Counted from the stretch's first letter, positions 8,510 through 18,968 are shown. The stretch: 64,000 bases of DNA from Sterolibacterium sp. (GCA_028713555.1 JAQTOA010000006.1:62001-126000); one strand, 5' to 3'. The notes: generated by a model from the sequence alone, not told the origin. Numbers and translations: made by a program.

Positions 8510-11500
8510 TCAGCTTGGGCTGCGCGGCAAATCGGCCAGTACCAGGCTAGCCGCAGCAATCAATTCCTCGATGCGCGCCTGCAGCGAGGCATAGCTTCCT
8601 GTTTCACCTTGGTCGATAGCGGACTGCAATTCGGCGGCGGCGGATGACAGCAGCCTGGCGCCGACCGTGGCCGCCTCGCCCTTGAGCGAATGGGCTTGGC
8701 GTCTGGCTTCGGGCATGTCGCCGCCGGCGAACGCCTGGGCTATGCCTTGGCGATATAGCGGCAGCGCGTCGCGGAACAGACCCAGCACCGTCAGAAACAG
8801 TTCGGGTTCGATTTCCAGGTGCGCCAGCGCCGCCGGGAAATCGAAGTGCTCGTTGCCTGCCAGCGAGGCGATGATCTGCTTTGCGTTGCCCGTCTGTGCC
8901 GGACTCCGCTGCGCGTCCGCTGCGTTCGCGGCCTGTCGTTCCAGCGGCAAGGCATTCAGCACATCCAGCAGCACCTGCTTCCTGATCGGTTTGGTGAGGT
9001 GCCCGTTGCAGCCCGCGTTCAGGCTTTTTGCCTCGTCTTCCTTGAAGGCATGCGCCGTCAGCGCGTAGATCTGCGTCTGCTGAAGATCTTCCTCCTGCTC
9101 GATGCGGCGGATTTCCCTGGTGGCGCTATAGCCGTCCATGAGCGGCATTTCCACATCCATCAAGATCAGGTCGTAGTGCTTGGTCCGAAACTTTTCGACG
9201 GCCGTGGCACCGTTGTCCGCCACATCGACGCGGCACGGGGTGCTTTTCAGCAAGCTGCGCATCAGGAACACATTGTTCTGGTTGTCTTCCGCCAGCAGTA
9301 TCGATGGCGGGCGAGTGAAACTGCGCAGCGCGGCATTTCCGGCTGGTTTGGCTTCGGCCTGGATAACCGGGTGGGTGACTTCGGGCAAACGCGCGGTGAA
9401 GTGGAAGATGGAACCATGGCCTGGCGTGCTCTCCACCCAAATGCGTCCTGCCATCAGTTCCACCAGGCGCTGGGTGATGGTCAGTCCCAGGCCGGTGCCG
9501 CCATAATTGCGCGTAATGTGACTGTCGGCCTGGTTGAAGGCTTCAAAAATAGCGTCGAGTTTGTCCGCCGGAATGCCGATACCGGTGTCCGAAACCGAGA
9601 AATGCAACATGTCTGGAGCATCCCGATCGCATTCTGCCGCGATGCTGACATAGCCCTCGTGACAGAATTTGAGCGCGTTGCCGACCAGGTTGGTAATGCA
9701 CTGTTTGAGGCGCTGGGCGTCGCCATGGACGTAAGCCGGCACGTCGGCGGCGATGCTCAAGCGCAGCTCCAGCCCCTTCTCATGAGCGCGTGGCGAAAGC
9801 AGTTCAAGCTGCGCCTGCAATATCGGCGCGAGCGCAAAATCTTCCGGGTAGAGCTGGAACTGGCCAGCTTCCACCTTGGATAAATCGAGAATGTCGTTGA
9901 TCAGATCCAGCAGGTTGTTCCCCGCATTCTGGAATACTTCCAGGTACTTGCTCTGCTCCGGCGTGAGCTCGGTTTCGGCCAGCAACTCGGCCATGCCCAA
10001 AATTGCGTTCATGGGCGTGCGGAATTCGTGTGACACCATGGCGAGAAAGCGCTTCTGCTGCTCCTGCACCAGGCGCCGGGCCGTGACATCGCGCGAGACG
10101 CCGACCACCTCAGCTGCTTTCCCATTGGCGCCATGAATGAGGCTCATGGTGGCCTCCGACCACACCGTTGAACCATCCTTGCGCAGCGATTCCAGTTCCA
10201 TTACGGATTTCGAATCCTCAGGGTGCGTCGTCAGATAAGCGACAGCCGCTCGAACCGCCAACGCCGAGGCAGCGGTGAATGATTCATCGATGGATTGCGC
10301 CATCGCTTCCTCAACCGTGTAGCCGGTCAGGCGTTCGACGGCGGGGCTGATATAGCTGAGGCATTGCTGGCGAAGGTCATACTTCCACAACACATCCTGG
10401 GCATTGTCGGCGACCAGGCGAAAACGCTCCTCACTGGTGCGCAATGCCGCAGATAGCCGGGACAGGCGGTAGGCGACAGCGCTGGAAAAGGCAATTACCA
10501 GCAAGGCGATTGCCAAGGTGCGATATAGCCAAGTCAGGTTGCGCTGGGGATTAAGATCATAGAGAAAACTATCGAGAGAAAAATCGGCCGGCAACATGCC
10601 GAGTTCGACATAGATCTCGGCGATGTGACGCCAACGACCGGGGTTTGTGTAGCCGATCTCGACCAGTTCTGGCTGGATCAGCGGCAGCATCTGCCGGGCC
10701 TGGAACAACAGGTAATCGCGGCTGTGCTGCCGGCTGTATTTAGCGCGAATCAGGTCGGCGATTTCTTCCGGGTGGCTCATGGCATATTGCCAGCCGCGCA
10801 GGCTCGCTGCGCGGAATGCCTTGACGCGTTCTGGATTGGCCTGGATTTCCCGTTCGGTGGTGAACAGGTTGTCGCCGTAGAAGTCGATGCCGGCGGAGCG
10901 CGGATTATATATCTGATAGGAAAAATGCGCGCGATCGAGGTAATACGGCTGGTTGATGACATAGGCCGAGATCGCATCGACCTTGCCCAGTACCAGATCC
11001 TGCGGATCGAAGCTGTGCTCGACGCGGGTGATGCGCTCGAGCGGAATGTCCTCCTTCTTCAGATAGGCGAGCAATTCCTCGGCTTGCGGCTCCAGCATCA
11101 CGCGCTTGCCGTCGAGATCGTGAATGCTCTGGATCGGTCCATTCTGGCGTGAAAGCAGGATGTAGGGCGAGTGTTGGAAGATCACGCCGAGGGCCACCAC
11201 CGGTTTGCCGGCATTACGCTGCAGCAACAGGCTGCTGGTGCCGACGCCATATTCCGCCTGTCCAGCCAGGACGTTGCCGACCGGGTCACTGCCTGGGGTG
11301 GCTTCGAGGATGCGCACGGCGAGGCCGGCCTCGCGGTAGTAACCTTTATCCTGAGCCGCGTAGTAGCCGGCAAACTGGAAAGAGTGGGTCCATTTCAGTT
11401 GCAGCGCGATATTGTCGAGGGCGAACGCCGGCAGGATGCCACCCAACACGAGGGCAAACCAAAAGGCATGCCGTAGGTAAGTTTTCCACCGTTGCTTCAT

Positions 11501-11515
11501 AAAGAGTCTGGACAT
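8510..11515 (-). CDS. Hybrid sensor histidine kinase with NMT1/THI5-like periplasmic domain, PAS, REC and HPt
   Basis: A 1001-aa membrane kinase. After a signal or anchor segment (about residues 10-32), residues 33-325 resemble NMT1/THI5-like solute-binding proteins (LKWTHSFQFAGYYAAQDKGY, AEYGVGTSSLLL). A transmembrane helix lies near 335-355. A PAS domain follows, then HisKA (MVSHEFRTPMNAILG), HATPase_c (NALKF, DTGIGIP, GGTGLGLT), a receiver domain with LILMDVEMPLMDG, and an HPt domain with AHSLKGEAATVGA. It is therefore a self-contained phosphorelay that probably senses a small pyrimidine-, taurine- or nitrate-like ligand in the periplasm. Two starts are possible, at 11515 and at 11500 (MKQRWK). 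A CheY-like gene lies 54 bp upstream. Confidence 0.92.
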   Translation of the reverse strand: MSRLFMKQRWKTYLRHAFWFALVLGGILPAFALDNIALQLKWTHSFQFAGYYAAQDKGYYREAGLAVRILEATPGSDPVGNVLAGQAEYGVGTSSLLLQRNAGKPVVALGVIFQHSPYILLSRQNGPIQSIHDLDGKRVMLEPQAEELLAYLKKEDIPLERITRVEHSFDPQDLVLGKVDAISAYVINQPYYLDRAHFSYQIYNPRSAGIDFYGDNLFTTEREIQANPERVKAFRAASLRGWQYAMSHPEEIADLIRAKYSRQHSRDYLLFQARQMLPLIQPELVEIGYTNPGRWRHIAEIYVELGMLPADFSLDSFLYDLNPQRNLTWLYRTLAIALLVIAFSSAVAYRLSRLSAALRTSEERFRLVADNAQDVLWKYDLRQQCLSYISPAVERLTGYTVEEAMAQSIDESFTAASALAVRAAVAYLTTHPEDSKSVMELESLRKDGSTVWSEATMSLIHGANGKAAEVVGVSRDVTARRLVQEQQKRFLAMVSHEFRTPMNAILGMAELLAETELTPEQSKYLEVFQNAGNNLLDLINDILDLSKVEAGQFQLYPEDFALAPILQAQLELLSPRAHEKGLELRLSIAADVPAYVHGDAQRLKQCITNLVGNALKFCHEGYVSIAAECDRDAPDMLHFSVSDTGIGIPADKLDAIFEAFNQADSHITRNYGGTGLGLTITQRLVELMAGRIWVESTPGHGSIFHFTARLPEVTHPVIQAEAKPAGNAALRSFTRPPSILLAEDNQNNVFLMRSLLKSTPCRVDVADNGATAVEKFRTKHYDLILMDVEMPLMDGYSATREIRRIEQEEDLQQTQIYALTAHAFKEDEAKSLNAGCNGHLTKPIRKQVLLDVLNALPLERQAANAADAQRSPAQTGNAKQIIASLAGNEHFDFPAALAHLEIEPELFLTVLGLFRDALPLYRQGIAQAFAGGDMPEARRQAHSLKGEAATVGARLLSSAAAELQSAIDQGETGSYASLQARIEELIAAASLVLADLPRSPS

Positions 11516-11569
11516 TTCCAGCGTATCGATGAGATCGACGAATGCAACGGTTCTCCCGGTAGGAGAGAA

Positions 11570-12007
11570 CTAGGTTGTGGTGGCGTCGTCAGATTTCACT
11601 GCATCAGCTTTCAACGCACGCGATTTTTCCACGGCTTGCTTCACCTCGTTAAGAATCGTGCTGGAGTTGAATGGCTTGACAATATAGCCGCTGGCCCCAC
11701 CATCCACCGCAGCCTTGACCGTCGCGCTGTCGTGGCTGCTGGTTACCATCAGCACCACGGTTTGTGGTAACTGTGTGCGGATCTGCCTGAGAAGATCCAG
11801 ACCATTGCCTTTGGGCATGACAATGTCGAGAAAGATGATGTCCGGCCGCAGGCGCAATGCCTGCTCCATTGCCGACTCAGCATCGCTGGCTTCGCCGACG
11901 ACAATGTAATTGGCAGTTTCTTCGCTGCGCAAGATGCCACGCAACAAAACACGCATGGTGAAGTTGTCATCGACGAGCAGGATGCTTGACAGTGCTTTAT
12001 TGCTCAC
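11570..12007 (-). CDS. Single-domain (CheY-like) response regulator
   Basis: A stand-alone receiver of 145 aa with acidic DD at 13-14, phospho-acceptor Asp61 in IIFLDIVMPKG, Thr/Ser in MVTSSHD and Lys in IVKPF. It has no output domain beyond a short charged tail. The start is GTG at 12007 with AAGGAAG upstream. It precedes the hybrid kinase gene on the same strand by 54 bp, so it may be a terminal phosphate acceptor or modulator for that relay. That pairing is inferred from position only. It is distinct from the flagellar CheY encoded at 57192. Confidence 0.9.
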   Translation of the reverse strand: MSNKALSSILLVDDNFTMRVLLRGILRSEETANYIVVGEASDAESAMEQALRLRPDIIFLDIVMPKGNGLDLLRQIRTQLPQTVVLMVTSSHDSATVKAAVDGGASGYIVKPFNSSTILNEVKQAVEKSRALKADAVKSDDATTT

Positions 12008-12145
12008 TTTTATCTTCCTTAGCGCAGATATCAGGTTGCTATTATTGCACTGCCAAAAGAAAAGTGTCAGCCAGGAAGACTGATCCAGAACAGGCAGGAG
12101 CGTTCATGAACGCGTAGAATGTTGACCGTAAAGTGCTGCCGGTCT

Positions 12146-12232
12146 TGGTGCCCAGGAAGGGACTCGAACCCCCACAGTGTTGCCACCACTAGGACCTGAA
12201 CCTAGCGCGTCTACCAATTTCGCCACCTGGGC
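12146..12232 (-). tRNA. tRNA-Leu (anticodon CAG)
   Basis: On the minus strand the acceptor stem GCCCAGG pairs with CCTGGGC, followed by discriminator A and an encoded CCA (12146-12148). The anticodon stem CTAGG/CCTAG encloses the loop TTCAGGT, giving anticodon CAG (reads CUG). The long variable arm (TGGTGGCAACACTG region) is that of a class II leucine tRNA, and the T loop is GTTCGAGTC. It sits head-to-head with rnr. Confidence 0.97.
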
Positions 12233-12269
12233 AGAGGGCAAGGCGCGGATTTTATAGGATTCCTCCGAA

Positions 12270-14555
12270 TTGTCAAACAAAACTCCCTCCATAAAACTCG
12301 GCAAGCTGCGTCGAGCTGACCCGTTCTTCGAACGCGAGCAAGCAAAATATCCGAACCCGCTACCCAGTCGCGAGTACATCCTACAGATGTTGGTCGAGGG
12401 TGGCGTACCGCTTGAGTTCGAGCGTATTTGCGGACAACTGGCGGTACTGCCCGACGAGTATGAAGCGTTTCGCCGCCGCCTCGGCGCCATGGCGCGCGAA
12501 GGCGAGTTGATGCAGAACCGCGGCGGCGCCTGGCTGATCCCGGACAAGGCCGATCTGATCCGCGGCCGCGTCGAAGGGCATCCGGACGGCTTCGGCTTTC
12601 TCGTCCCTGATGAAGGCGGGGCTGACCTGTTTCTTTCTCCCAAGGAGATGGAGAAAGTCCTGCACGGCGACCGGACGATTGCTCGTGTCATTGGCATGGA
12701 CCGGCGCGGTCGTCCCGAAGGCAAGATCGTCGAAGTGCTGGAACGCGCCAATCAACGGGTCGTCGGCCGGGTCTTCAGCGAGCACGGGGTCTGGTTTGTC
12801 GTCGCCGAGAACCGCCGCATCAGCCAGGACATCTTGCTGGCGCCGGCGCCAAAGGGCAGCAAGCTGCCCAAGGCCAAGACCGGCCAGGTGGTGATGGTCG
12901 AGATCATTGAACAGCCGAGCAAGCACGCCCAGCCGATCGGCCGTATCGTAGAGGTGCTGGGCAATTATGCCGATCCGGGCATGGAAATCGAGATTGCCCT
13001 GAGAAAGCACGAGCTGCCGTTCGGGTTTTCGAAGGAGGCACTGGCTGAAGCCAGGAAGCTGCCGGAGGTTGTTAAGAAGTCCGACTGGAAAGGTCGCGAG
13101 GATATTACCGGATTGCCGCTGGTGACCATCGACAGCGAGACGGCGCGCGATTTCGACGATGCAGTGTATTGCGAACGGCAGGGGAAAAACTATCGCTTGG
13201 TGGTCGCCATCGCCGATGTCTCGCATTATGTGCAGGCGGGCGGGGCGCTCGATACTGATGCCGAAGAGCATGGCAACTCGGTGTATTTCCCGCGCCGCGT
13301 GATTCCGATGCTGCCGGAGAAACTCTCGAACGAGCTGTGCTCATTGAAGCCGACGGTCGAGCGCTTGTGCATGGTGTGCGACATGACGATTCTGGCGAGC
13401 GGCGAGATTCGGGAATACCGCTTTTATCCGGCGGTGATGTTCTCACATGCACGGCTGACCTATACCGAGGTGGCCGCCGCACTTTACCTGCGCGACCAAG
13501 TTACGCGCATGCAACTCAAGACGCTGCTGCCGCACCTGGAACATCTCGACGCGCTTTATCGCGTCTTGGCCAAGGCGCGCAAGCAACGTGGGGCGATCGA
13601 CTTCGAGACGCTCGAAACGCAGATGCTCTTCGATGGCAATGGCAAAATCGAGCGCATCGAGGCTTACGAGCGCAACGAAGCGCACCGGGTGATCGAGGAG
13701 TGCATGCTGGCGGCCAATGTCTGCGCTTCGGATTTTCTGCAAAAGAACCAGCATGCCGCGCTTTACCGCGTGCATCAAGGGCCGACGCCGGAGCGTTTGC
13801 TCAAGCTGCGCGATTTCCTTGCCGGCTTCGGACTGCAACTCGGCGGTGGCGACGAGCCGCACGCCAAGGACTATGCGCAGTTGTTGGAGAAGCTGCAAGA
13901 TCGTCCCGACAAGCAACTGCTGCAGACGGTGATGCTGCGCTCGCTACGTCAGGCAGTTTACAGCCCGGACAACGTCGGCCATTTCGGTCTGGCTTATGAG
14001 GCTTATACCCACTTCACCTCGCCGATCCGACGTTACCCGGACTTGCTGGTGCATCGCGCCATCAAGGCGGTGCTGATGAAAGGCAAGTACTTGCCGGGAG
14101 ACAACACGGAGGGTTGGGAGAAGATCGGCATGCACTGCTCGATGACCGAGCGCCGCGCCGACGAGGCGACGCGCGATGTCGAAGCCTGGCTGAAGTGCTA
14201 CTACATGCAGGACCGCATCGGCGAGATGTTCGCCGGCAGCATTTCATCGGTGGTGCCCTTTGGTATTTTCGTGGCGCTCGACGATATCTTCGTCGAAGGT
14301 TTGGTGCATGTGTCGGAACTCGGCGCCGATTATTTCCATTACGACGAGGCCGGCCATGTCATGGTTGGTGAGCGCTCCGGCAAACGCTTCCGCCTTGCCG
14401 ACCGGGTACGCGTGCAAGTGTTGCGTGCCGACCTGGAAACCAACAAGATTGATTTCAAGCTTATCGATGCCTTGCCGGTAGTGGCGAAATCAGTTGCCAA
14501 GGGGGAGCTGGAGAGCGGGAAGAAGACTGTCAAGAAAGGTAAGCATCGTGAGTAG
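12270..14555 (+). CDS. rnr: Ribonuclease R
   Basis: A 3'-5' processive exoribonuclease that degrades structured RNA and takes part in RNA quality control. The 761-aa protein shows an N-terminal winged-helix segment ([19 protein letters not shown]), cold-shock/OB domains, and the RNB catalytic domain with the metal-binding aspartate cluster RDFDDAV near residue 294. A C-terminal S1 domain ([20 protein letters not shown]) and a lysine-rich tail follow. The start is TTG at 12270; it gives the expected N-terminus, and no ATG lies close enough to replace it. Its last bases overlap the start of rlmB, an arrangement common in proteobacteria. Confidence 0.96.
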   Translation: MSNKTPSIKLGKLRRADPFFEREQAKYPNPLPSREYILQMLVEGGVPLEFERICGQLAVLPDEYEAFRRRLGAMAREGELMQNRGGAWLIPDKADLIRGRVEGHPDGFGFLVPDEGGADLFLSPKEMEKVLHGDRTIARVIGMDRRGRPEGKIVEVLERANQRVVGRVFSEHGVWFVVAENRRISQDILLAPAPKGSKLPKAKTGQVVMVEIIEQPSKHAQPIGRIVEVLGNYADPGMEIEIALRKHELPFGFSKEALAEARKLPEVVKKSDWKGREDITGLPLVTIDSETARDFDDAVYCERQGKNYRLVVAIADVSHYVQAGGALDTDAEEHGNSVYFPRRVIPMLPEKLSNELCSLKPTVERLCMVCDMTILASGEIREYRFYPAVMFSHARLTYTEVAAALYLRDQVTRMQLKTLLPHLEHLDALYRVLAKARKQRGAIDFETLETQMLFDGNGKIERIEAYERNEAHRVIEECMLAANVCASDFLQKNQHAALYRVHQGPTPERLLKLRDFLAGFGLQLGGGDEPHAKDYAQLLEKLQDRPDKQLLQTVMLRSLRQAVYSPDNVGHFGLAYEAYTHFTSPIRRYPDLLVHRAIKAVLMKGKYLPGDNTEGWEKIGMHCSMTERRADEATRDVEAWLKCYYMQDRIGEMFAGSISSVVPFGIFVALDDIFVEGLVHVSELGADYFHYDEAGHVMVGERSGKRFRLADRVRVQVLRADLETNKIDFKLIDALPVVAKSVAKGELESGKKTVKKGKHRE

Positions 14556-15300
14556 CAGCAGCGACTCGCGCTTCATTTACGGCTTCCACGCCGTGATCGC
14601 CAAGTTGCGTCACAGTCCCGACGATGTGCGCGAAATATTCATCGACCGCCAGCGCCAGGACGGCCGTGCCCGCGATCTAATTAAGCTGGCCGAGACGCTC
14701 GGCGTGCGCCTGATTCCCTCCGATGGGGCGCGGCTCGACGGCATGTCCGGCAATCAGGCCCGCCATCAAGGCGTGGTGGCGCGCGTGGCGGCTTTGCAGC
14801 GCGTGCTCAAGCTCGGCGACGTGCTCGATACGCTGGCCGAACCGGCCCTGCTGCTGGTGCTCGACGGCGTGCAGGACCCGCACAACCTCGGCGCCTGCCT
14901 GCGCGTTGCCGACGGTGCCGGCGCGCATGCCGTGATCGCACCGAAAGACCGCGCCTGCGGCCTCAACGCCACCGCCATCAAGGTGGCGAGCGGCGCCGCC
15001 GAGAGCGTGCCGTATATCACCGTTACCAACCTGGCGCGCAGCCTGCGCGAGTTGCGTGAGCGCGACATCCTCTGCATCGGCGCGGCGGAAGAGGCGGATA
15101 CCGACTTGTATGGGATAGCCCAGACCGGGCCGCTGGCCTGGGTACTGGGTGCCGAAGGCGCCGGTCTGCGCCGCCTGACGCGCGAGACCTGCGACCAGTT
15201 GGCGCGCATTCCGATGTTCGGCAGCGTTGACAGCCTCAATGTCTCGGTGGCAAGCGGCATCTGCCTGTTCGAAGCGAGACGGCAGCGTGCGGTCAAGTAA
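14548..15300 (+). CDS. rlmB: 23S rRNA (guanosine(2251)-2'-O)-methyltransferase RlmB
   Basis: A SpoU-family (SPOUT) methyltransferase predicted to methylate the ribose of G2251 in the peptidyl-transferase loop of 23S rRNA using S-adenosylmethionine. The 250-aa protein has the N-terminal substrate-binding domain ([14 protein letters not shown]) and the knotted catalytic domain with motifs [31 protein letters not shown] and [18 protein letters not shown] at 14548 was chosen: it overlaps the rnr stop by 8 bp and yields the canonical N-terminus, whereas an upstream in-frame ATG adds rnr-frame sequence. A diguanylate cyclase gene starts 2 bp after its stop. Confidence 0.95.
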   Translation: MSSSSDSRFIYGFHAVIAKLRHSPDDVREIFIDRQRQDGRARDLIKLAETLGVRLIPSDGARLDGMSGNQARHQGVVARVAALQRVLKLGDVLDTLAEPALLLVLDGVQDPHNLGACLRVADGAGAHAVIAPKDRACGLNATAIKVASGAAESVPYITVTNLARSLRELRERDILCIGAAEEADTDLYGIAQTGPLAWVLGAEGAGLRRLTRETCDQLARIPMFGSVDSLNVSVASGICLFEARRQRAVK

Positions 15301-15302
15301 GC

Positions 15303-17567
15303 ATGTCCTCGTATCCTCTCAAACATAACCCGTTTTTCGCTCAATGGCTGGTGCTTGGTGTTGCCCTGCTGTTGCTGGGTGGTGTTGCCGGCTACGACCT
15401 CTATCTGGAACGTGGCCGCATCCAGCGCCAGGAAGAAGAAAGGCTGTTGGCCATGGCGCGCGTGATCCAGGAGAATGTTGAGCACAATCTGGATTCGGTC
15501 AATCAGGCCTTGGAGGACTTGCGCAAGGAATTGCCGGCAAGGTTACCCGATACAAATCTAAATCAACAGCTCAAAACCCTGACTGATGCCATGCCCAGCG
15601 TGCGCACCATCAACATTAACGATGCCACGGGCGCCATCCAGGCCAGCAACCGGGCGGAACTGGTCGGCAAGAATCTCAACTTCAACCAGCGTGAGTATTT
15701 CAAGGCGCCATTTCAGCATCCTGACGCGGCCATGTTGTTTGTTTCGCCGCCGTTCCGGACGACGCTGGGGGTATTTTCGATCGTCGTGACACGAATGATC
15801 CCCGGCCCCAAAGGGGAATTTGTCGGTGTGATTGCCGCCGGCCTCGATCCCCAGTATTTCGAACCGTTGCTGGATTCGGTGCGTTATGCCCCGGACATGG
15901 TGGTTTCGTTGCATCATGGCGATGGCATCTTGTATATGATCCTGCCCCACGAGCGGGATGGCTTGGTGGGAAGAAATCTCGCTGTGCCCGGTTCGCCCTT
16001 CACTCTTCACAAGGAGAGCGGACAGGCTGCGACAGTGTTCTCAGTCAAAATGCTGGCCTCTGGCGAGGAGCGCATGCTGGCCCAACGCACCATCCAGCCG
16101 GCCAGGCTGAAAATGGACAAGTCCTTGGGGGTGGCCGTCTCCCGCCTGCTGGATGATATCTATGCGCCCTGGCTTCATGATGTTCAAGTGAAGGTCGGAT
16201 TGTTCGTCCTGACTTCATTGGCTCTTAGTTTGGGTCTTATTGCCTACCAGCGCCGGCAGCGGCAGTTCTTCCTCAAGGAGAGCGAAACAGCCAAAGCCAT
16301 TGCGGCCAGCGAACAATTCATGAGAGTGCTCACTGATAACATTCCCGGCATGGTGGGCTACTGGACCAGCGAGCTGCGCTGCCGCTTTGCCAACAAAGCC
16401 TATCTGGAATGGTTCGGCAAGACAGTGGAACAGATGCGCGACATCCGTATCCAGGATTTGATGGGGGAGACGTTGTTCCGCAAGAACGAGCCCTACATGC
16501 GCGCCGCGCTGCGTGGTGAGAGGCAAGACTTCGAGCGTACCTTGATTAAAGCCGACGGCAGCACCGGCTATACCTGGGCCCACTATATTCCTGACATGGA
16601 CGGCAAGCAGGTGAAGGGTTTCTTTGTCCTGGTCTCGGATATCACCCAGCTCAAACAGGCCGAAATGGCGTTGGCGCAAAGTGAATGGAAGCTCAAAACG
16701 ATCATTGAGACTGCGCCAGAATGTGTGAAAGTTCTGGCGCCAGACGGCACGTTGCGGCAAATGAACCGTGCTGGCTTGGAGATGATCGAGGCCGACACTG
16801 AAGAGCAGGTGGTTGGCGCAAAGATGGCCGACATCGTTGCGTCAGAATATCGAGCGGCATTCATTGCCCTGAACGAACGGGTCAATCAGGGAGAAGCCGG
16901 AACGCTGGAATTCGAGATCGTCGGACTCAAGGGAGGGCACCACTGGCTGGATACCCATGCGGTGCCGGTGCGCGACGTCAACGGTCAAATCATGGGCTTG
17001 CTCGGAGTCACGCGCGACATCACCGAGCACAAGCAGGTGCTGCAGGAACTGGAGCGACTGTCACAGACCGATTCCCTGACCAGCCTTGCAAACCGGCGGC
17101 ACTTCATGACGCTGGCCGAACAGGAGTTATCGCGCGCACTCCGCTACGGCGGTCCCCTGTCGCTATTCATGATGGATATCGACCACTTCAAGAATATCAA
17201 CGACACCTACGGACACCAGACCGGGGATCAGGTTCTGCAGCGCCTGGGAGCCTTGTGCCTGGAAACTTTGCGCGACATTGACAGCGTCGGTCGCATCGGC
17301 GGCGAGGAATTCGCTGTCGTGCTGCCGCATACCGATGGCGAGCATGCTCTGGAAGTGGCCGAGCGATTGCGACAGACCATAGCGCGTGCCGAGGTGGTTT
17401 TGGAGCATAGCCTTCCTCTGAGTTTCACGGTGTCGATTGGGGTGACTACACTGCTTGGCGCCAGCGCCAATATCGACACACTGATCGGTCAAGCGGATAG
17501 CGCGTTGTACCAGGCCAAGCGCGCCGGCCGCAACCGGGTGTGGGTTTTCGGGAATTCGAACGGCTGA
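15303..17567 (+). CDS. Membrane diguanylate cyclase with Cache-like sensor, two PAS domains and GGDEF
   Basis: Predicted to make cyclic di-GMP in response to a periplasmic signal. The 754-aa protein has an N-terminal TM helix (about 15-32) and an extracytoplasmic Cache-type domain to about residue 290 (INDATGAIQASNRAELVGKN resembles double-Cache sensors). A second TM helix lies near 300-318, followed by two PAS domains and a C-terminal GGDEF domain. The active-site loop is GGEEF and the product-inhibition I-site RDID lies exactly five residues upstream, so it should be active and feedback-inhibited. The ATG lies 2 bp after rlmB, so translation is probably coupled. Confidence 0.93.
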   Translation: MSSYPLKHNPFFAQWLVLGVALLLLGGVAGYDLYLERGRIQRQEEERLLAMARVIQENVEHNLDSVNQALEDLRKELPARLPDTNLNQQLKTLTDAMPSVRTININDATGAIQASNRAELVGKNLNFNQREYFKAPFQHPDAAMLFVSPPFRTTLGVFSIVVTRMIPGPKGEFVGVIAAGLDPQYFEPLLDSVRYAPDMVVSLHHGDGILYMILPHERDGLVGRNLAVPGSPFTLHKESGQAATVFSVKMLASGEERMLAQRTIQPARLKMDKSLGVAVSRLLDDIYAPWLHDVQVKVGLFVLTSLALSLGLIAYQRRQRQFFLKESETAKAIAASEQFMRVLTDNIPGMVGYWTSELRCRFANKAYLEWFGKTVEQMRDIRIQDLMGETLFRKNEPYMRAALRGERQDFERTLIKADGSTGYTWAHYIPDMDGKQVKGFFVLVSDITQLKQAEMALAQSEWKLKTIIETAPECVKVLAPDGTLRQMNRAGLEMIEADTEEQVVGAKMADIVASEYRAAFIALNERVNQGEAGTLEFEIVGLKGGHHWLDTHAVPVRDVNGQIMGLLGVTRDITEHKQVLQELERLSQTDSLTSLANRRHFMTLAEQELSRALRYGGPLSLFMMDIDHFKNINDTYGHQTGDQVLQRLGALCLETLRDIDSVGRIGGEEFAVVLPHTDGEHALEVAERLRQTIARAEVVLEHSLPLSFTVSIGVTTLLGASANIDTLIGQADSALYQAKRAGRNRVWVFGNSNG

Positions 17568-17584
17568 AGGTTGCTTTCAGCCGT
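17560..17584. terminator. Hairpin between convergent genes
   Basis: Nine-base arms ACGGCTGAA and TTCAGCCGT enclose a seven-base loop. It overlaps the diguanylate cyclase stop codon and lies 25 bp before the end of the convergent permease gene. No strong T run follows on the plus strand (ACGTTTGCC), so it is a weak or factor-assisted terminator. Confidence 0.5.
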
Positions 17585-17608
17585 ACGTTTGCCGCGATAC
17601 CGAGTTAT

Positions 17609-18625
17609 TTAGAGCCAGCCGCGCAGTTCGAGTTCGTTCTTCAGATAAGCATAGTAGATCGGCGCCATCACCAATCCGGCAATACCGAAGGTGGCTTCCA
17701 TCACCAGCATCGCCAGTAGAAGCTCCCAAGTGCGTGCCTGGATAAGGTTGCCGACGATGCGCGCGTTGAGGAAATACTCGAGCTTATGCACCAACACCAG
17801 AAAGACCAGTGACAGCAGCGCCAGATTCGGCGAGTGCGACAGGCTCAGCACGACGATCACGGTATTCGAAAACAGATTGCCGACGATCGGCAGCAAGCCA
17901 ACGACAAAGGTGAACACCACCATGGTTTTCGCCAGCGGCAAATGAATACCGAACAGGCTCAGACCGACAACCAAGTATAAGCCGGTCAGGCTGGCGTTGA
18001 TTGCGGCGATTTGTACTTGCGCAAACACCACCTGACGGAAGGCGGCGGCGAATCGCGCGGCATGGCTGCCGAGTTCGTTCGCCAGCAGCCCGGGGGGTGT
18101 ACCCTTGGCGTCGATCTTGCGCAGAACCACCAGGGCGCCGATCAACATGCCGATCAAGGCATGGGCAAAGGCGCGCAGGGTTTCCTTGCCGACGTTTTGC
18201 AGTTCACCGGCGTGCGTTCGCAACCAGGTGGCCGCGTCGCTTTGCAGTTCGCTGCTGTTGGCAGGCAGGCTGGCGATGGCCCATGCCGGCAGCCAGGACC
18301 GCGTGGACTCCAATATGTCCGCCATCTTCTGCATGAGTGCCGGCAGGCTGCCCGCGTCGCTGTGGATAAAGGCAATGGCCCCGATGGTCAGCGCTCCTAC
18401 GGCCGCGATAATTAAAATGGCCATCAACGCGACCGTTGCCACCCGCGCGCCGTGGCTGGTGAGACGATGTTCGAGACGGGGCGCAAGACTGCTTACCAGG
18501 GTATGGATCAGCAGGCCGGCAAGTAGTGCGGGAACCAGGTGCAGCAGAATGGCTGCCAGCGGTACGGCGAGTGAGACGGCGAGTGAGACGGCTAGCGTGC
18601 CGTTGCGAAGATTATTGTTTGCCAT
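17609..18625 (-). CDS. AI-2E family (PerM/YdiK-like) membrane permease
   Basis: A 338-aa polytopic membrane protein with about seven hydrophobic segments, including paired N-terminal helices (LAAILLHLVPALLAGLLIHT), a central hydrophilic region and C-terminal helices. This layout and the conserved VGLLPIVGNLFSNTVIVVL segment fit the AI-2E/UPF0118 transporter family, whose members export signals or ions. The substrate is not deducible. The ATG at 18625 overlaps the end of the upstream HNH gene by 14 bp, so the two are translated as a unit. The N-terminus holds a three-fold repeat of a serine/alanine-leucine-alanine-valine tetrapeptide (about residues 10-25). Confidence 0.85.
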   Translation of the reverse strand: MANNNLRNGTLAVSLAVSLAVPLAAILLHLVPALLAGLLIHTLVSSLAPRLEHRLTSHGARVATVALMAILIIAAVGALTIGAIAFIHSDAGSLPALMQKMADILESTRSWLPAWAIASLPANSSELQSDAATWLRTHAGELQNVGKETLRAFAHALIGMLIGALVVLRKIDAKGTPPGLLANELGSHAARFAAAFRQVVFAQVQIAAINASLTGLYLVVGLSLFGIHLPLAKTMVVFTFVVGLLPIVGNLFSNTVIVVLSLSHSPNLALLSLVFLVLVHKLEYFLNARIVGNLIQARTWELLLAMLVMEATFGIAGLVMAPIYYAYLKNELELRGWL

Positions 18626-18968
18626 TCAACAAAGACTTGAGATTGGCGAATGGGTTGTGGGTCGCTGGGCCGTTGCCTGACTGGGGAGAGCCCCCCGCCG
18701 AATCGAGATAACGCGAGTGCTCGTTATCATGGCAGTAAACGCACAACAACTCCCAATTGCTGCCATCGGCTGGATTGTTGTCGTGATTGTGATCCTTGTG
18801 ATGGACGGTCAGTTGCTGGACGTTGGCGCGCGTGAACTCACGTGCGCAACGCCCGCAAATCCAGGGGTAGATTTTTAGTGCCTGCTCCCGATAATCTTTT
18901 TCGCGCTTTTCGCGGTTGAGCCGGGCTTCGGCGACAATCCTGTCCAGTTTCTCGTTTTTCGGCGTCAT
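18612..18968 (-). CDS. YajD-like HNH nuclease family protein
   Basis: A 118-aa cytosolic protein with a compact HNH fold. CGRCAREF supplies the first zinc pair, VHHKDHNHDNNPADGSNWEL the HNH core, and CVYCHDNEH the second zinc pair. Length and order match the E. coli YajD group, small HNH proteins of unconfirmed nuclease role. It is first in a two-gene minus-strand unit, overlapping the permease gene by 14 bp. It is not near a restriction or phage cluster, so a house-keeping DNA-related role is more likely than defence; this is inference. Confidence 0.88.
   Translation of the reverse strand: MTPKNEKLDRIVAEARLNREKREKDYREQALKIYPWICGRCAREFTRANVQQLTVHHKDHNHDNNPADGSNWELLCVYCHDNEHSRYLDSAGGSPQSGNGPATHNPFANLKSLLNGKQ

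Noticed and set aside
18612-18968. YajD-like HNH protein as a homing or restriction nuclease
   Set aside because: It has the size and context of a house-keeping HNH protein, with no methylase, intron or phage gene nearby.
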